This document shows positions 1-6,248 of a DNA stretch of 11,696 bases, piece by piece. The stretch lies in the NCBI GenBank assembly GCA_013812805.1, contig JACCSV010000028.1, positions 1 through 11,696 on the forward strand, written 5' to 3'. This DNA is from Sphingomonas sp. (GTDB taxonomy: Bacteria > Pseudomonadota > Alphaproteobacteria > Sphingomonadales > Sphingomonadaceae). The notes under the pieces are model-generated. The model worked only from the letters and a program-made list of their open reading frames with translations, was not told the DNA's origin and made no database searches. The position numbers and the translations under genes were made by a program. Each line of letters opens with the position of its first letter. Position 1 is the first letter of the stretch.

Positions 1-722
1 ATCGCAAGCGCTTCGTCGACCGCCGCGGCGAGCCCTATCGAATAGCTGGACTCGTCGCGGATGTGGGTGTCGTAGATGCCGCCGCGAGCGCCCGCTTCTC
101 TCGCCAGAGCGATCACCTCGTCGGTCTTGGCGAAGCTTTCCGGCGCATAGAAAAGCCCGGTGGACAGTCCCATCGCTCCTTCGCACATCGCGCGAGCGAC
201 CATTGCCCGCATCCGCGCCATTTCGGCCGCCGTCGGCGCCCGGTTCGCTTCGCCGAAAACCTGCTTGCGGATCGCACCGAACCCGGCGTGGGCGGCGTAG
301 TTGATGCCGACGGGCTTGGTTGCGGCGCTGCCCAGAACGGCGGCGATGTCCGGATCTCCAGCGCCGTCATTGCCGATGAATGCGGTGGTGACGCCTTGCA
401 GCAGGAAGGCCGGGATGAGTCGGGCACCGACATCGTTCGAGCGTAGATCGCTGGCCATGTGCGTGTGCGGATCGATGAACCCTGGCGCAACGATCATTCC
501 CCGGGCGTCGATGGTTCGCCTGGACGCGACGCGGGCATTGCGCGCGACCGCGTGGATTCGGTCGCCATCGACGGCGACGTCGCCGTCGAACGGCGCATCC
601 GATCCGGTATAAATAGTGCCGCCGCGGATCAGCAGGTCGACGCTTGCAAGGCGCGGCGTCGCGCAGTCCGACAGCAGGATCGCCGCGGTTGCAATGAGCG
701 CTCGCCCGATCAGTCGAGTCAC
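1..722 (-). CDS. Exported amidohydrolase, N-acyl-D-amino-acid deacylase (D-aminoacylase) family; 3' end beyond the window
   Basis: This is the N-terminal 240 residues of a zinc-dependent amidohydrolase that would remove the acyl group from N-acyl-D-amino acids. Visible marks are the family opening LIRGGTIYTG (residues 31-40), the metal-binding strand PGFIDPHTH (His86, His88), QGVTT (109-113), AAHAG with His145, GLSTGLFY (185-192) and YDTHIRDE with His220. The D-aminoacylase motif GNCG appears here as GNDG (117-120), so the usual bridging Cys is Asp. The N-terminus is a hydrophobic signal segment ending near LLSDC; it is not a clean lipobox because Asp precedes Cys, so export is likely but the anchor is unsure. 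I chose GTG at 722: it overlaps the lysA stop as GTGA and has GGAAG upstream. ATG at 743 is in frame and possible. The reading frame stays open to base 1. Confidence 0.88.
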   Translation of the reverse strand, partial: MTRLIGRALIATAAILLSDCATPRLASVDLLIRGGTIYTGSDAPFDGDVAVDGDRIHAVARNARVASRRTIDARGMIVAPGFIDPHTHMASDLRSNDVGARLIPAFLLQGVTTAFIGNDGAGDPDIAAVLGSAATKPVGINYAAHAGFGAIRKQVFGEANRAPTAAEMARMRAMVARAMCEGAMGLSTGLFYAPESFAKTDEVIALAREAGARGGIYDTHIRDESSYSIGLAAAVDEALA

Positions 723-1993
723 GAGGGCGCGCTTCCAAGCCATGGCGGGATGATGTCGCCGTCGATCAGCGCCTCGATTTCCTGGCGTTTGCGAACCACG
801 GCCCAGTCGCTGCCGTTGACCAGCACTTCAGCGGCAAGCGGCCGCGAATTATAGGTGCTGCCCATGGTCGCGGCATAAGCGCCGGCGGTTCTAATGACCA
901 TCAGCTCGCCGGCCTCGACCCGGTCAATCGCGCGCGCCCGCGCAAAGGTATCGCCGGTTTCGCAAACCGGACCGACGATATCGGCGACCATGGTATCGTC
1001 GTTCGGAACCACCGCTTCGATGCCGTGCCAGGCGTCGTAAAGGCTGGGGCGCATCAGGTCGTTCATCGCCGCATCGACAATCACGAATGGGCTGCTGGCG
1101 CCCTCTTTTATGCGTATGACTCTGGTGAGGAGAACGCCGGCGTTGCCGACGATCAGCCGGCCCGGCTCGAACACCAGCCGCAGGTCCCACCCACCAGCTA
1201 TTCGACCGACCAGGCGCGCATAGTCCGCCGGGCTCGGCGGCAACGGCGCATCGGGGTCGTAGGGGACGCCGAGGCCGCCGCCCAGGTCCGCAACCGAAAT
1301 TCGGTGACCCGCCGATCTCAACTCGCCGATCAGATCGCCCAGCCGCCTGAACGCCGATTCCAGCGGCTTTAGGCTGGTGAGCTGGCTACCGATGTGAACG
1401 GCGACCCCTTGCGCGTCCAGCCCGGGCAGCTCGCGCGCCCTGCTGAATGCGGACATCACGTCGGCAGTGCTGATTCCGAACTTGTCGCGCGCTGCGCCGG
1501 TCGAAATCTTGGCATGAGAGCCGGCCGCCACGTCAGGGTTGATCCGGAAGCTGACGGGAGCAATCCGGCCCATCGAGACGGCGATTTCGGACAGCATTTC
1601 CGCTTCGGGGAAGGATTCGACGTTGAACTGGAACACGCCGCCTTCGAGCGCCAAAGCCATCTCATCGGCGGTTTTTCCAACTCCCGAAAAGACGATCTTG
1701 TCGGCGGCGATGCCGGCCGCGCGCGCTCGGCGATATTCTCCGCCGGAAACGACGTCCGCGCCGAGCCCTTCGGCCGCCAGCGTCGCAAGCACTGCTGCAT
1801 TGGGATTTGCCTTTACGGCAAAGGCGACAAGGGGCTCCTTGAGCGCGGCGAGCGCAGTTTTCATCACGCGCGCGTGTCTCTGCATTGTCGCCGTCGAGTA
1901 GACGTAGACCGGGGTGCCGACTTGCTCGGCAATCCGCGGCAGCGGCACCTCCTCGCAATGCAAGACGCCGTCGCGCAACTCAAAATGGTTCAT
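719..1993 (-). CDS. lysA: Diaminopimelate decarboxylase
   Basis: A PLP enzyme of 424 residues, the normal length, that decarboxylates meso-diaminopimelate to L-lysine in the cytoplasm. The fold-III decarboxylase motifs appear in order: AVKAN with the PLP lysine Lys61, RINPDV (150-155), KISTG (162-166), HIGSQ with His200, GGGLG (238-242), EPGRL (276-280), GPVCETGD with the catalytic Cys344 region (341-348), and GAYAATMGSTYNSRP (371-385). KISTG and RINPDV favour diaminopimelate over ornithine or arginine as substrate. The start ATG has a good Shine-Dalgarno; the reading frame is open further upstream, but that part overlaps the S66 gene and is not homologous. It lies 26 bases after the S66 carboxypeptidase gene and overlaps the amidohydrolase start by four bases, so all three are probably co-transcribed. 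It could be a second lysA copy rather than the biosynthetic one. Confidence 0.93.
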   Translation of the reverse strand: MNHFELRDGVLHCEEVPLPRIAEQVGTPVYVYSTATMQRHARVMKTALAALKEPLVAFAVKANPNAAVLATLAAEGLGADVVSGGEYRRARAAGIAADKIVFSGVGKTADEMALALEGGVFQFNVESFPEAEMLSEIAVSMGRIAPVSFRINPDVAAGSHAKISTGAARDKFGISTADVMSAFSRARELPGLDAQGVAVHIGSQLTSLKPLESAFRRLGDLIGELRSAGHRISVADLGGGLGVPYDPDAPLPPSPADYARLVGRIAGGWDLRLVFEPGRLIVGNAGVLLTRVIRIKEGASSPFVIVDAAMNDLMRPSLYDAWHGIEAVVPNDDTMVADIVGPVCETGDTFARARAIDRVEAGELMVIRTAGAYAATMGSTYNSRPLAAEVLVNGSDWAVVRKRQEIEALIDGDIIPPWLGSAPS

Positions 1994-1998
1994 GCGGT

Positions 1999-2004
1999 CA
2001 CCTC
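1999..2004 (-). promoter_or_regulatory. Ribosome binding site of lysA
   Basis: GAGGTG on the minus strand, five bases before ATG at 1993. It fixes the lysA start at MNHFEL rather than at any upstream in-frame codon inside the S66 gene. Confidence 0.7.
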
Positions 2005-2019
2005 GCGCGGCACCGCTCG

Positions 2020-3057
2020 TTAGCCGACAACGGGTTCGAGGATGCGTATCCTGCCCATCGTCGCGTCGATCTCGGCGCGGGCACCGACCGGCAGGCTGAA
2101 CTGATCGTCGACATGGCCGAACAGGGCGCCAGCGAAGGCTGGCACGCCGAGCGGCTGCAAATGCTGCCTGAGCACCTGCGACACCGTAAATCCGCCGTAG
2201 GATGGCCCCGTGCCCCGGCAATTGGTGCATTGACCGAACACCACGCCCGCGACTCGGCGGAGCACGCCGGCAAGGGCCAGTTGCGTGAGCATCCGGTCAA
2301 TCCGGTACTCGGCCTCGTCGACATCCTCGAGAAACAATATCGCTCCGTCGAAGCTCGGCAAGTAGGGCGTGCCCATCAGCGCGGTGAGGACAGTCAGATT
2401 GCCGCCAAGCAGCCGCCCGACCGCCTTGCCGGGACGAATCGTTTGCGTGCGCCAGTCGCGCTGCACGAGCCGGTCCTCGGTCGCGATCGGGTTGCGGTAG
2501 GTGGGGGTCTCGCCGTCGAAGACGAGGCTCTTGAACCAGTCCCAGGACAGCTTCCCCCAGGGGCTGCCGGCATTCGGACCGTGAATGGTCGGGAAGCCCG
2601 CGCGCGCTGCAAAGGCTAGGTGCAAGGCGGTGATGTCGCTGTATCCGATCAGCAGCTTGGGGTTGGCGCGGATCACGTCGAAATTGAGATGCGGCAGGAT
2701 GCGGGCGGACCCCCAGCCGCCGCGCACGGCGAGCACCGCCCGGACGCTGTCGTCGGCATACATTGCGTTGACATCGGCCGCCCGTTGCTCGTCCCTGCCG
2801 GCGAGATAGCCGTAGCGCGCTAGGAGATGCGGCGCCGCCTTGGGGACTAGGCCCATCGCGCTCACCGCTTCCATCGCCAGCTGAAGATCGAAATCCTCGG
2901 CGACAAAGCTCGCCGGCTTGATCAAGCCCACGGTATCGCCCCGCCGCAGCCGCGGCGGCTTTGCTCCGGGCCTTTGCGCGCTCGCAAGATCAGCGGGCAA
3001 TGTGGCTGCAGCGGCGATTGCGGTGAAGGCCAGAAGTGCCGTGCGCCTGTCTTGCAT
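2020..3057 (-). CDS. Exported LD-carboxypeptidase, peptidase family S66
   Basis: A 345-residue serine peptidase of family S66 (LdcA/MccF type). Family members cut the L,D bond before the terminal D-residue of murein tetrapeptides, or cleave related amide bonds. The family catalytic triad is visible: Ser140 in LIGYSD, Glu244 in LFLED and His315 in FGHVDD. GGWGSAR (113-119), which forms the oxyanion region, and RLLGGN (215-220) are also present. Unlike cytoplasmic LdcA, it begins with a signal peptide of about 27 residues ending in ASA, with a pair of arginines (DRRT) that could allow Tat export, so the enzyme probably acts in the periplasm. It is the first gene of a minus-strand set with lysA and a D-aminoacylase. 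The substrate (murein peptide or another amide) cannot be told from sequence. Confidence 0.92.
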   Translation of the reverse strand: MQDRRTALLAFTAIAAAATLPADLASAQRPGAKPPRLRRGDTVGLIKPASFVAEDFDLQLAMEAVSAMGLVPKAAPHLLARYGYLAGRDEQRAADVNAMYADDSVRAVLAVRGGWGSARILPHLNFDVIRANPKLLIGYSDITALHLAFAARAGFPTIHGPNAGSPWGKLSWDWFKSLVFDGETPTYRNPIATEDRLVQRDWRTQTIRPGKAVGRLLGGNLTVLTALMGTPYLPSFDGAILFLEDVDEAEYRIDRMLTQLALAGVLRRVAGVVFGQCTNCRGTGPSYGGFTVSQVLRQHLQPLGVPAFAGALFGHVDDQFSLPVGARAEIDATMGRIRILEPVVG

Positions 3058-3121
3058 CTGCCATTCCTAGCACAGAAATCAGCAGCCGCGACCCGCGAGC
3101 TGTCGTCAAGGACTCAGACAA

Positions 3122-3352
3122 GATTTCATTCCGGTGCTGGGCTATCTGGACAACCTGGTCATCGTGCCTGGCGGAATCTGGCTAGTGGTTCGGCTGATCC
3201 CCGCACCGTTGGTCGCGGAGTTGAGGGAAGAGGCAGCCAGGCGGGCTGAGCGGCCAACAAGTTAGGCGGCTGCGGCCATAATCGCACTGGTCTGGGTGGC
3301 CGTCGTAGTTGGCCTCGTCTGGCTGTACTTTCGATGGAACACGGGACACTAG
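3122..3352 (+). pseudogene. Decayed C-terminal remnant of a DUF1232 (YkvA-like) membrane protein
   Basis: The plus-strand frame starting at 3122 reads DFIPVLGYLDNLVIVPGG followed by a hydrophobic stretch and RLIP. This is the hallmark of the DUF1232 domain, whose members normally have an N-terminal part with a conserved DLIPD. Here there is no usable start: upstream codons are open back to a stop at 3068-3070 but carry no recognisable domain. A TAG at 3263-3265 interrupts the frame. Beyond it the same frame continues as AAAAIIALVWVAVVVGLVWL, a convincing transmembrane helix, up to TAG at 3350. I infer a truncated gene with an added nonsense change. A strong terminator follows 30 bases later, as expected for a former gene in this direction. 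Confidence 0.6.
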
Positions 3353-3382
3353 CGCCCACCGCGCTTGCCGTGACAGCGTCCC

Positions 3383-3426
3383 GCCAGGACATTGTTGCGG
3401 GCGAAGCCCGCCTGGCCGCATTTTTT
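3383..3426 (+). terminator. Rho-independent terminator, plus strand
   Basis: A compound hairpin. The inner stem GCGGGC-GAA-GCCCGC (3397-3411) is enclosed by GCCAG/CTGGC arms (3383-3387 and 3412-3416), then four bases, then TTTTTT at 3421-3426. It fits termination of the DUF1232 remnant transcript and would insulate the region to the right. Confidence 0.6.
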
Positions 3427-3443
3427 ACGTGAGAGAGAAGTTG

Positions 3444-3551
3444 ATGAGATGTGCCTGCTGCCCTGAATCCGAGTGGTGGTGGTTTCGCTGGGCTTTGGCC
3501 GCGCAGCCGTTGCTCGCGGTGGTTCTCTATTGCTGGGCCGATGGCGCGTAA
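3444..3551 (+). CDS. Possible 35-residue membrane peptide
   Basis: A short open frame beginning MRCACCPESE, continuing with a Trp-rich hydrophobic stretch (WWWFRWALAAQPLLAVVLY) and ending WADGA. It could be a single membrane helix with three Cys in the first six residues. A purine-rich GAGAGAAG lies just upstream of ATG. It sits between a terminator and a stem-loop element. I recognise no family, and at this length the frame could be chance. Confidence 0.22.
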   Translation: MRCACCPESEWWWFRWALAAQPLLAVVLYCWADGA

Positions 3552-3560
3552 TGTTCATAT

Positions 3561-3599
3561 GTCCGCGTTCAGCGGAAGATGGCGGCTTCCGAAGCGGAC
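3561..3599 (+). repeat. Nested inverted-repeat element, possible REP-like or regulatory stem-loop
   Basis: Outer arms GTCCGC (3561-3566) and GCGGAC (3594-3599) enclose inner arms CGGAAG (3573-3578) and CTTCCG (3586-3591). The whole can fold into one stem with an internal loop and a seven-base tip. There is no T-run after it, so it is not a standard terminator. It lies about 50 bases upstream of the lipoprotein start, in the probable leader region. The role is unknown; a dispersed intergenic repeat is my best guess. Confidence 0.45.
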
Positions 3600-3649
3600 G
3601 GTCAGGGATGATGGTGTGTTTCACTAACAGCAGGCGGAAGTTCCCGAAC

Positions 3650-4300
3650 ATGACGGCAATGATAACTCTGCTGGTCTCACTGGGGCTGATGGCCTGTGGT
3701 TCCCCAGAGCCGACGACGCCGTATCTAGCTCCATCCGGTCTGGCACAGCCCGCGCCTGCCGAGCCGCAGCCGCAGCCGCAGCCGCAGCAACCTAGCACCG
3801 AAAGTCTGACGAATAGGCTGGAAGCATTGGACCGAGCTGTTGCACGATGGCAGGGCGCCTCTACTCTCCGCACCGCGCACGAAGCTGCCGAGGAGGCAAG
3901 GAATCTCGTCGTCGGCTCGTCTGGCCCATTCTACGGCGATGCGAACGGAGACGGGAGGATTTCGGGAGCGAGTACTCTCGTCATCCTTCCTGGCCTCAAG
4001 GGTGAAAGAAGCTTGGCTCGTCGTGACGACAATGCCTGTGTCGTAGCCGATGTCCTGGGTGGCAGCTGGCGAGAACCGGCAAAGCGCTGGTCGGAGCTGC
4101 AAAACGCGATTGCACGGTGGACTGCTACTGCAAACACCTTCCCTTCGTTGCCGAGCCATCCACAGCGAGTAGTCGGGTGGGCGTCACTCACCTTGAGTTC
4201 TGCCAGCCTGGCTGAAGCACAAGAATATGCAAGACACGCGCAACTGCACGTCGATATATCGGTCCGCGCTGTCAAAAACTGTCGCCGTGTAAGGCCGTGA
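3650..4300 (+). CDS. Hypothetical lipoprotein with a dockerin/EF-hand-like loop
   Basis: A 216-residue protein of no family I recognise. Residues 1-16 form a lipoprotein signal with lipobox LMAC (Cys16), so the mature protein should be membrane-anchored and periplasmic. A Pro/Gln-rich linker follows (about 33-48), then a helical region with RLEALDRAVARWQGA (56-70), the loop DANGDGRI (97-104), and a C-terminal helical region with Cys130 and Cys211 as a possible disulfide. The loop matches the first ligands of a calcium EF-hand (Asp97, Asn99, Asp101), but position 12 is Ser rather than an acid, so binding may be weak. I chose ATG at 3650 for the signal peptide and GGAAG nine bases upstream; the frame is open to 3473. 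GC content and codon choice look lower than in the neighbours, suggesting a separate origin. Confidence 0.65.
   Translation: MTAMITLLVSLGLMACGSPEPTTPYLAPSGLAQPAPAEPQPQPQPQQPSTESLTNRLEALDRAVARWQGASTLRTAHEAAEEARNLVVGSSGPFYGDANGDGRISGASTLVILPGLKGERSLARRDDNACVVADVLGGSWREPAKRWSELQNAIARWTATANTFPSLPSHPQRVVGWASLTLSSASLAEAQEYARHAQLHVDISVRAVKNCRRVRP
3763..3786 (+). repeat. Hexamer tandem repeat GCCGCA x4
   Basis: Four perfect copies of GCCGCA inside the lipoprotein gene encode the Pro-Gln linker after the lipid anchor. Changes in copy number would lengthen or shorten the tether without shifting frame. Confidence 0.8.
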
Positions 4301-4322
4301 GCCTTCGGAAGAGCGGACACTC

Positions 4323-4366
4323 GCACGATCAACCTACCGGCGTGGCCTCGACAAGTTTGATCGTGC
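4323..4366. repeat. 10-bp inverted repeat with 24-base spacer at the methyltransferase break
   Basis: GCACGATCAA at 4323-4332 pairs perfectly with TTGATCGTGC at 4357-4366. There is no T-run on either side. It lies between the lipoprotein stop (4300) and the point where methyltransferase homology ends (about 4372). It could act as a bidirectional transcript end, or mark a recombination or insertion scar. It does not match the consensus bases of an integron attC site. Confidence 0.5.
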
Positions 4367-4371
4367 TGGTG

Positions 4372-4602
4372 TCCCGGGCTGAGGTCGATGCCGACCCCTT
4401 CAGAGCCTGACGGATAGAAAGCGATGTTCCGCCCGGTGCCGACGCCGGCATCCATTAGCCGCCCGCTCAGTCCCTCAAACAGCAGCGGCCGAATCGATCG
4501 ATAGCGCCCAAGTTCGAACGGCAAATCGATCAGATCGTAGAAGGGAGCGATCCGCTGGTACGCACGAAGAGAGCGCTCACTGCTGCCCGGCATGGTGTTC
4601 AC
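4372..4602 (-). pseudogene. N-terminal fragment of a class I SAM-dependent methyltransferase
   Basis: About 77 residues read as the start of a small SAM methyltransferase (UbiE/Methyltransf_11 type): AYQRIAPFYDLIDLPFELGR (14-33), the SAM-binding glycine motif LMDAGVGTGRN (49-59), and the second-strand motif GVGIDLSPG (69-77). At that point family members continue with a helix such as MLxxAR, but here homology stops abruptly and the frame runs on into unrelated sequence overlapping the lipoprotein gene on the other strand. Most of the catalytic fold is missing, so it should be inactive. GTG at 4602 or ATG at 4593 could be the start. The break lies next to a 10-bp inverted repeat. Confidence 0.7.
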
Positions 4603-4728
4603 TTAGAGGATAACGGCGACGCAGACAGCAGATCAGGGTGCCGACACCAACGCGCACAGCTTCCCCAGCGCGGGGTCCGGGGATAACGCGGTAGCTCAGT
4701 CATGAGCGCCACCCCCTCGGCGGGAGGT

Positions 4729-5478
4729 TTAGGGCGGGGCTGGCAACTGGCGCGCTGGTCTGCGCCGGTGGAACGGTCGCTGCAGCCAGGCAAAGTCATG
4801 TCGCCACATGGTGCGGAAAAGCAGCCAGAAACCGGTGGCCGCAAGCCATACCATCGCGAAACCGACAGTGATGATCAGTGGGTGGTTGAAGCTGGTTCGC
4901 TCCGAATAGTCCATGATGTGGAGCATCCAGAAGAAGTCCCACCAGCGCCATGTGTCGTTGCGGCGTTCGAGCAGCTCGCCGGTCGAGCCGGAGACATAAT
5001 AGCTGCTGTTGCGGGCATCGTCGAAGTCGACCCGCCAGATCGGCAGCTCATGGGTGCGCACAGCAAATGTGAGGCCGCTGAGCGGTGCAACCGCCTTCAC
5101 CGCCGCCCCGCCGGGATGGGCGGAGCGCGCGACGGCGGTTGCCGTCGCCTGGTCGACCGCAACGGGGCTGCCATCGGCGGCGCTGAACAGCCGCACGCCT
5201 TGCCCGGTCGTGACCTGATAGACGGTCGCTTGTGGCAAGCTGCGGAGACCAAGACCAGTGACCGGCTCGCCGCTCAGCGCCTGCTGAACGCGCGGCCAGC
5301 CTGTCGATCCCGTGGGCAGCGGCGGAGCGGGCGTTTCGGCGATCGGGCCGCCGGCGACTTCGTCCATGTCGAGCAGCGCCATCGCCGTTCCGCTGATCGC
5401 CCAGAGCAGGAACTGCAGGCCGATGACGAGGCCGACCCACTTGTGGATTCGGCGCAGCCAGATCGACTTGATCTTCAC
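4729..5478 (-). CDS. PepSY-domain membrane protein (last gene of the copper cluster)
   Basis: A 249-residue inner-membrane protein of the PepSY/PepSY_TM type. The N-terminal RRIHKWVGL is followed by a membrane helix (about 15-36). A periplasmic PepSY-like region comes next, containing WRVDFDD (148-154) and YVSGSTGELL (161-170). Then WWDFFWMLHIMDY (179-191) is followed by a second membrane helix (about 200-222) and a basic tail. Family members occur with ferric reductases, siderophore uptake and metal-resistance loci; the conserved His and Trp residues beside the helices could hold haem or metal, which is inference. The GTG start at 5478 forms a GTGA overlap with the stop of the preceding PepSY gene, indicating translational coupling. 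The reading frame is open for another 86 codons upstream, but that part is antisense noise within the neighbour. It resembles its neighbour throughout, so the pair looks like a tandem duplication. Confidence 0.85.
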   Translation of the reverse strand: MKIKSIWLRRIHKWVGLVIGLQFLLWAISGTAMALLDMDEVAGGPIAETPAPPLPTGSTGWPRVQQALSGEPVTGLGLRSLPQATVYQVTTGQGVRLFSAADGSPVAVDQATATAVARSAHPGGAAVKAVAPLSGLTFAVRTHELPIWRVDFDDARNSSYYVSGSTGELLERRNDTWRWWDFFWMLHIMDYSERTSFNHPLIITVGFAMVWLAATGFWLLFRTMWRHDFAWLQRPFHRRRPARQLPAPP

Positions 5479-6173
5479 GTCCGCACCGCTTTCTTCTTCC
5501 TGTGGAACGAATAGAGGAGCAGCCAGGCGCCGGAGAGCACCACCAGCACTGCTCCCCAGGTGAAGACGCGAATCAACGGGTTGTTGACGTTGTCGCGCGT
5601 CCAATAGTCCATGATGTGCATCATCCAGACGAAGTCGAAGATGCGCCAAAGCTCGTGCCGGCGGGTGACCAGATGGCCAGTCGCCGGCGAGAAATAGAGC
5701 GTCGGCTTGTTCCAGTGATCGAACTCGACGCGCCACAGCGGCGGCTCGCGGCCGCGGATCTCGCCGGGGATGTCGGTAATCAGCGCGGCGGAGGCGATCG
5801 CTTCATTGCCGGTGTAGGTCGACTTCGCGATCGAGCGGATCTCGGCCTCGCTGGGCGGGGCGACGGGCGTCCCACTGACGGCATCGACAACCTTTTCGCC
5901 GGCTGATGTCGTCAGAACATAGGCTGGTCGTTCGCGAACCCACGCCAGCCGAGCACCTCGTGCGCCACTCTCGGCGGCGAGCGCGATCGGATCGTGGAGC
6001 TGGGCAACGTCCGCCGTATTCGAGCGCGGGTGGCGGATGAGATGATCGCCGTGGATGAAGTCCAGGTGAACGGCGGTCATGTAGAGGCCGCTCAACGACC
6101 AGATGACCACCTGCAGCCCGACGAACAGGCTCAGCCACTTGTGGGTCTTGCGGGCTACGACGTGTGGTCGCAT
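5475..6173 (-). CDS. PepSY-domain membrane protein
   Basis: A 232-residue paralogue of the next gene. It has RKTHKWLSLFVGLQ (8-21) leading into membrane helix one, a periplasmic region with PLWRVEFD and YFSPATGHLV, then FDFVWMMHIMDY, a second helix, and the basic end HRKKKAVRT. The shared HKW and HIMDY motifs define the pair. I chose ATG at 6173 because it puts 10 residues before HKW, close to the 11 in the paralogue. GTG at 6215 and TTG at 6236 are in frame alternatives giving a longer Pro/Arg-rich N-terminus. No good Shine-Dalgarno marks any of the three, so the start is uncertain. An ATG overlapping the upstream CopC-like stop (ATGA at 6249-6252) is in a different frame. The function is probably metal- or haem-linked, and unproven. 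Confidence 0.82.
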   Translation of the reverse strand: MRPHVVARKTHKWLSLFVGLQVVIWSLSGLYMTAVHLDFIHGDHLIRHPRSNTADVAQLHDPIALAAESGARGARLAWVRERPAYVLTTSAGEKVVDAVSGTPVAPPSEAEIRSIAKSTYTGNEAIASAALITDIPGEIRGREPPLWRVEFDHWNKPTLYFSPATGHLVTRRHELWRIFDFVWMMHIMDYWTRDNVNNPLIRVFTWGAVLVVLSGAWLLLYSFHRKKKAVRT

Positions 6174-6248
6174 CGGCTGGCGCGGGTTCCTGGCGGGTTG
6201 CGGGAGATTGGTCACCCTGGCGGCGTGCGGCCGCAAGGGTCTTGAAGT

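Noticed and set aside
1394..2023. Long plus-strand open frame of 209 codons antisense to lysA
   Set aside because: Composition is that of a high-GC shadow frame; lysA on the other strand has all its family motifs.
1885..2619. Plus-strand open frame of 244 codons opposite the S66 gene
   Set aside because: It spans two real minus-strand genes and shows no domain; a mirror frame of high-GC coding DNA.
4323..4366. Integron attC site
   Set aside because: The arms lack the RYYYAAC/GTTRRRY core and there is no integrase or cassette array.
4700..4728. CCTC/GAGG hairpin after the last PepSY gene as operon terminator
   Set aside because: Only four base pairs and no T-run on the minus strand.
4690..4760. 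tRNA-like stretch GCGGTAGCTCAGTC
   Set aside because: It resembles a D-arm, but no acceptor stem, anticodon loop or T-arm (GTTCRA) can be placed around it.
4603..4844. Minus-strand open frame ending at 4599 before the methyltransferase fragment
   Set aside because: Its first part is the shadow of the PepSY C-terminus and the remaining 34 residues show no recognisable feature.
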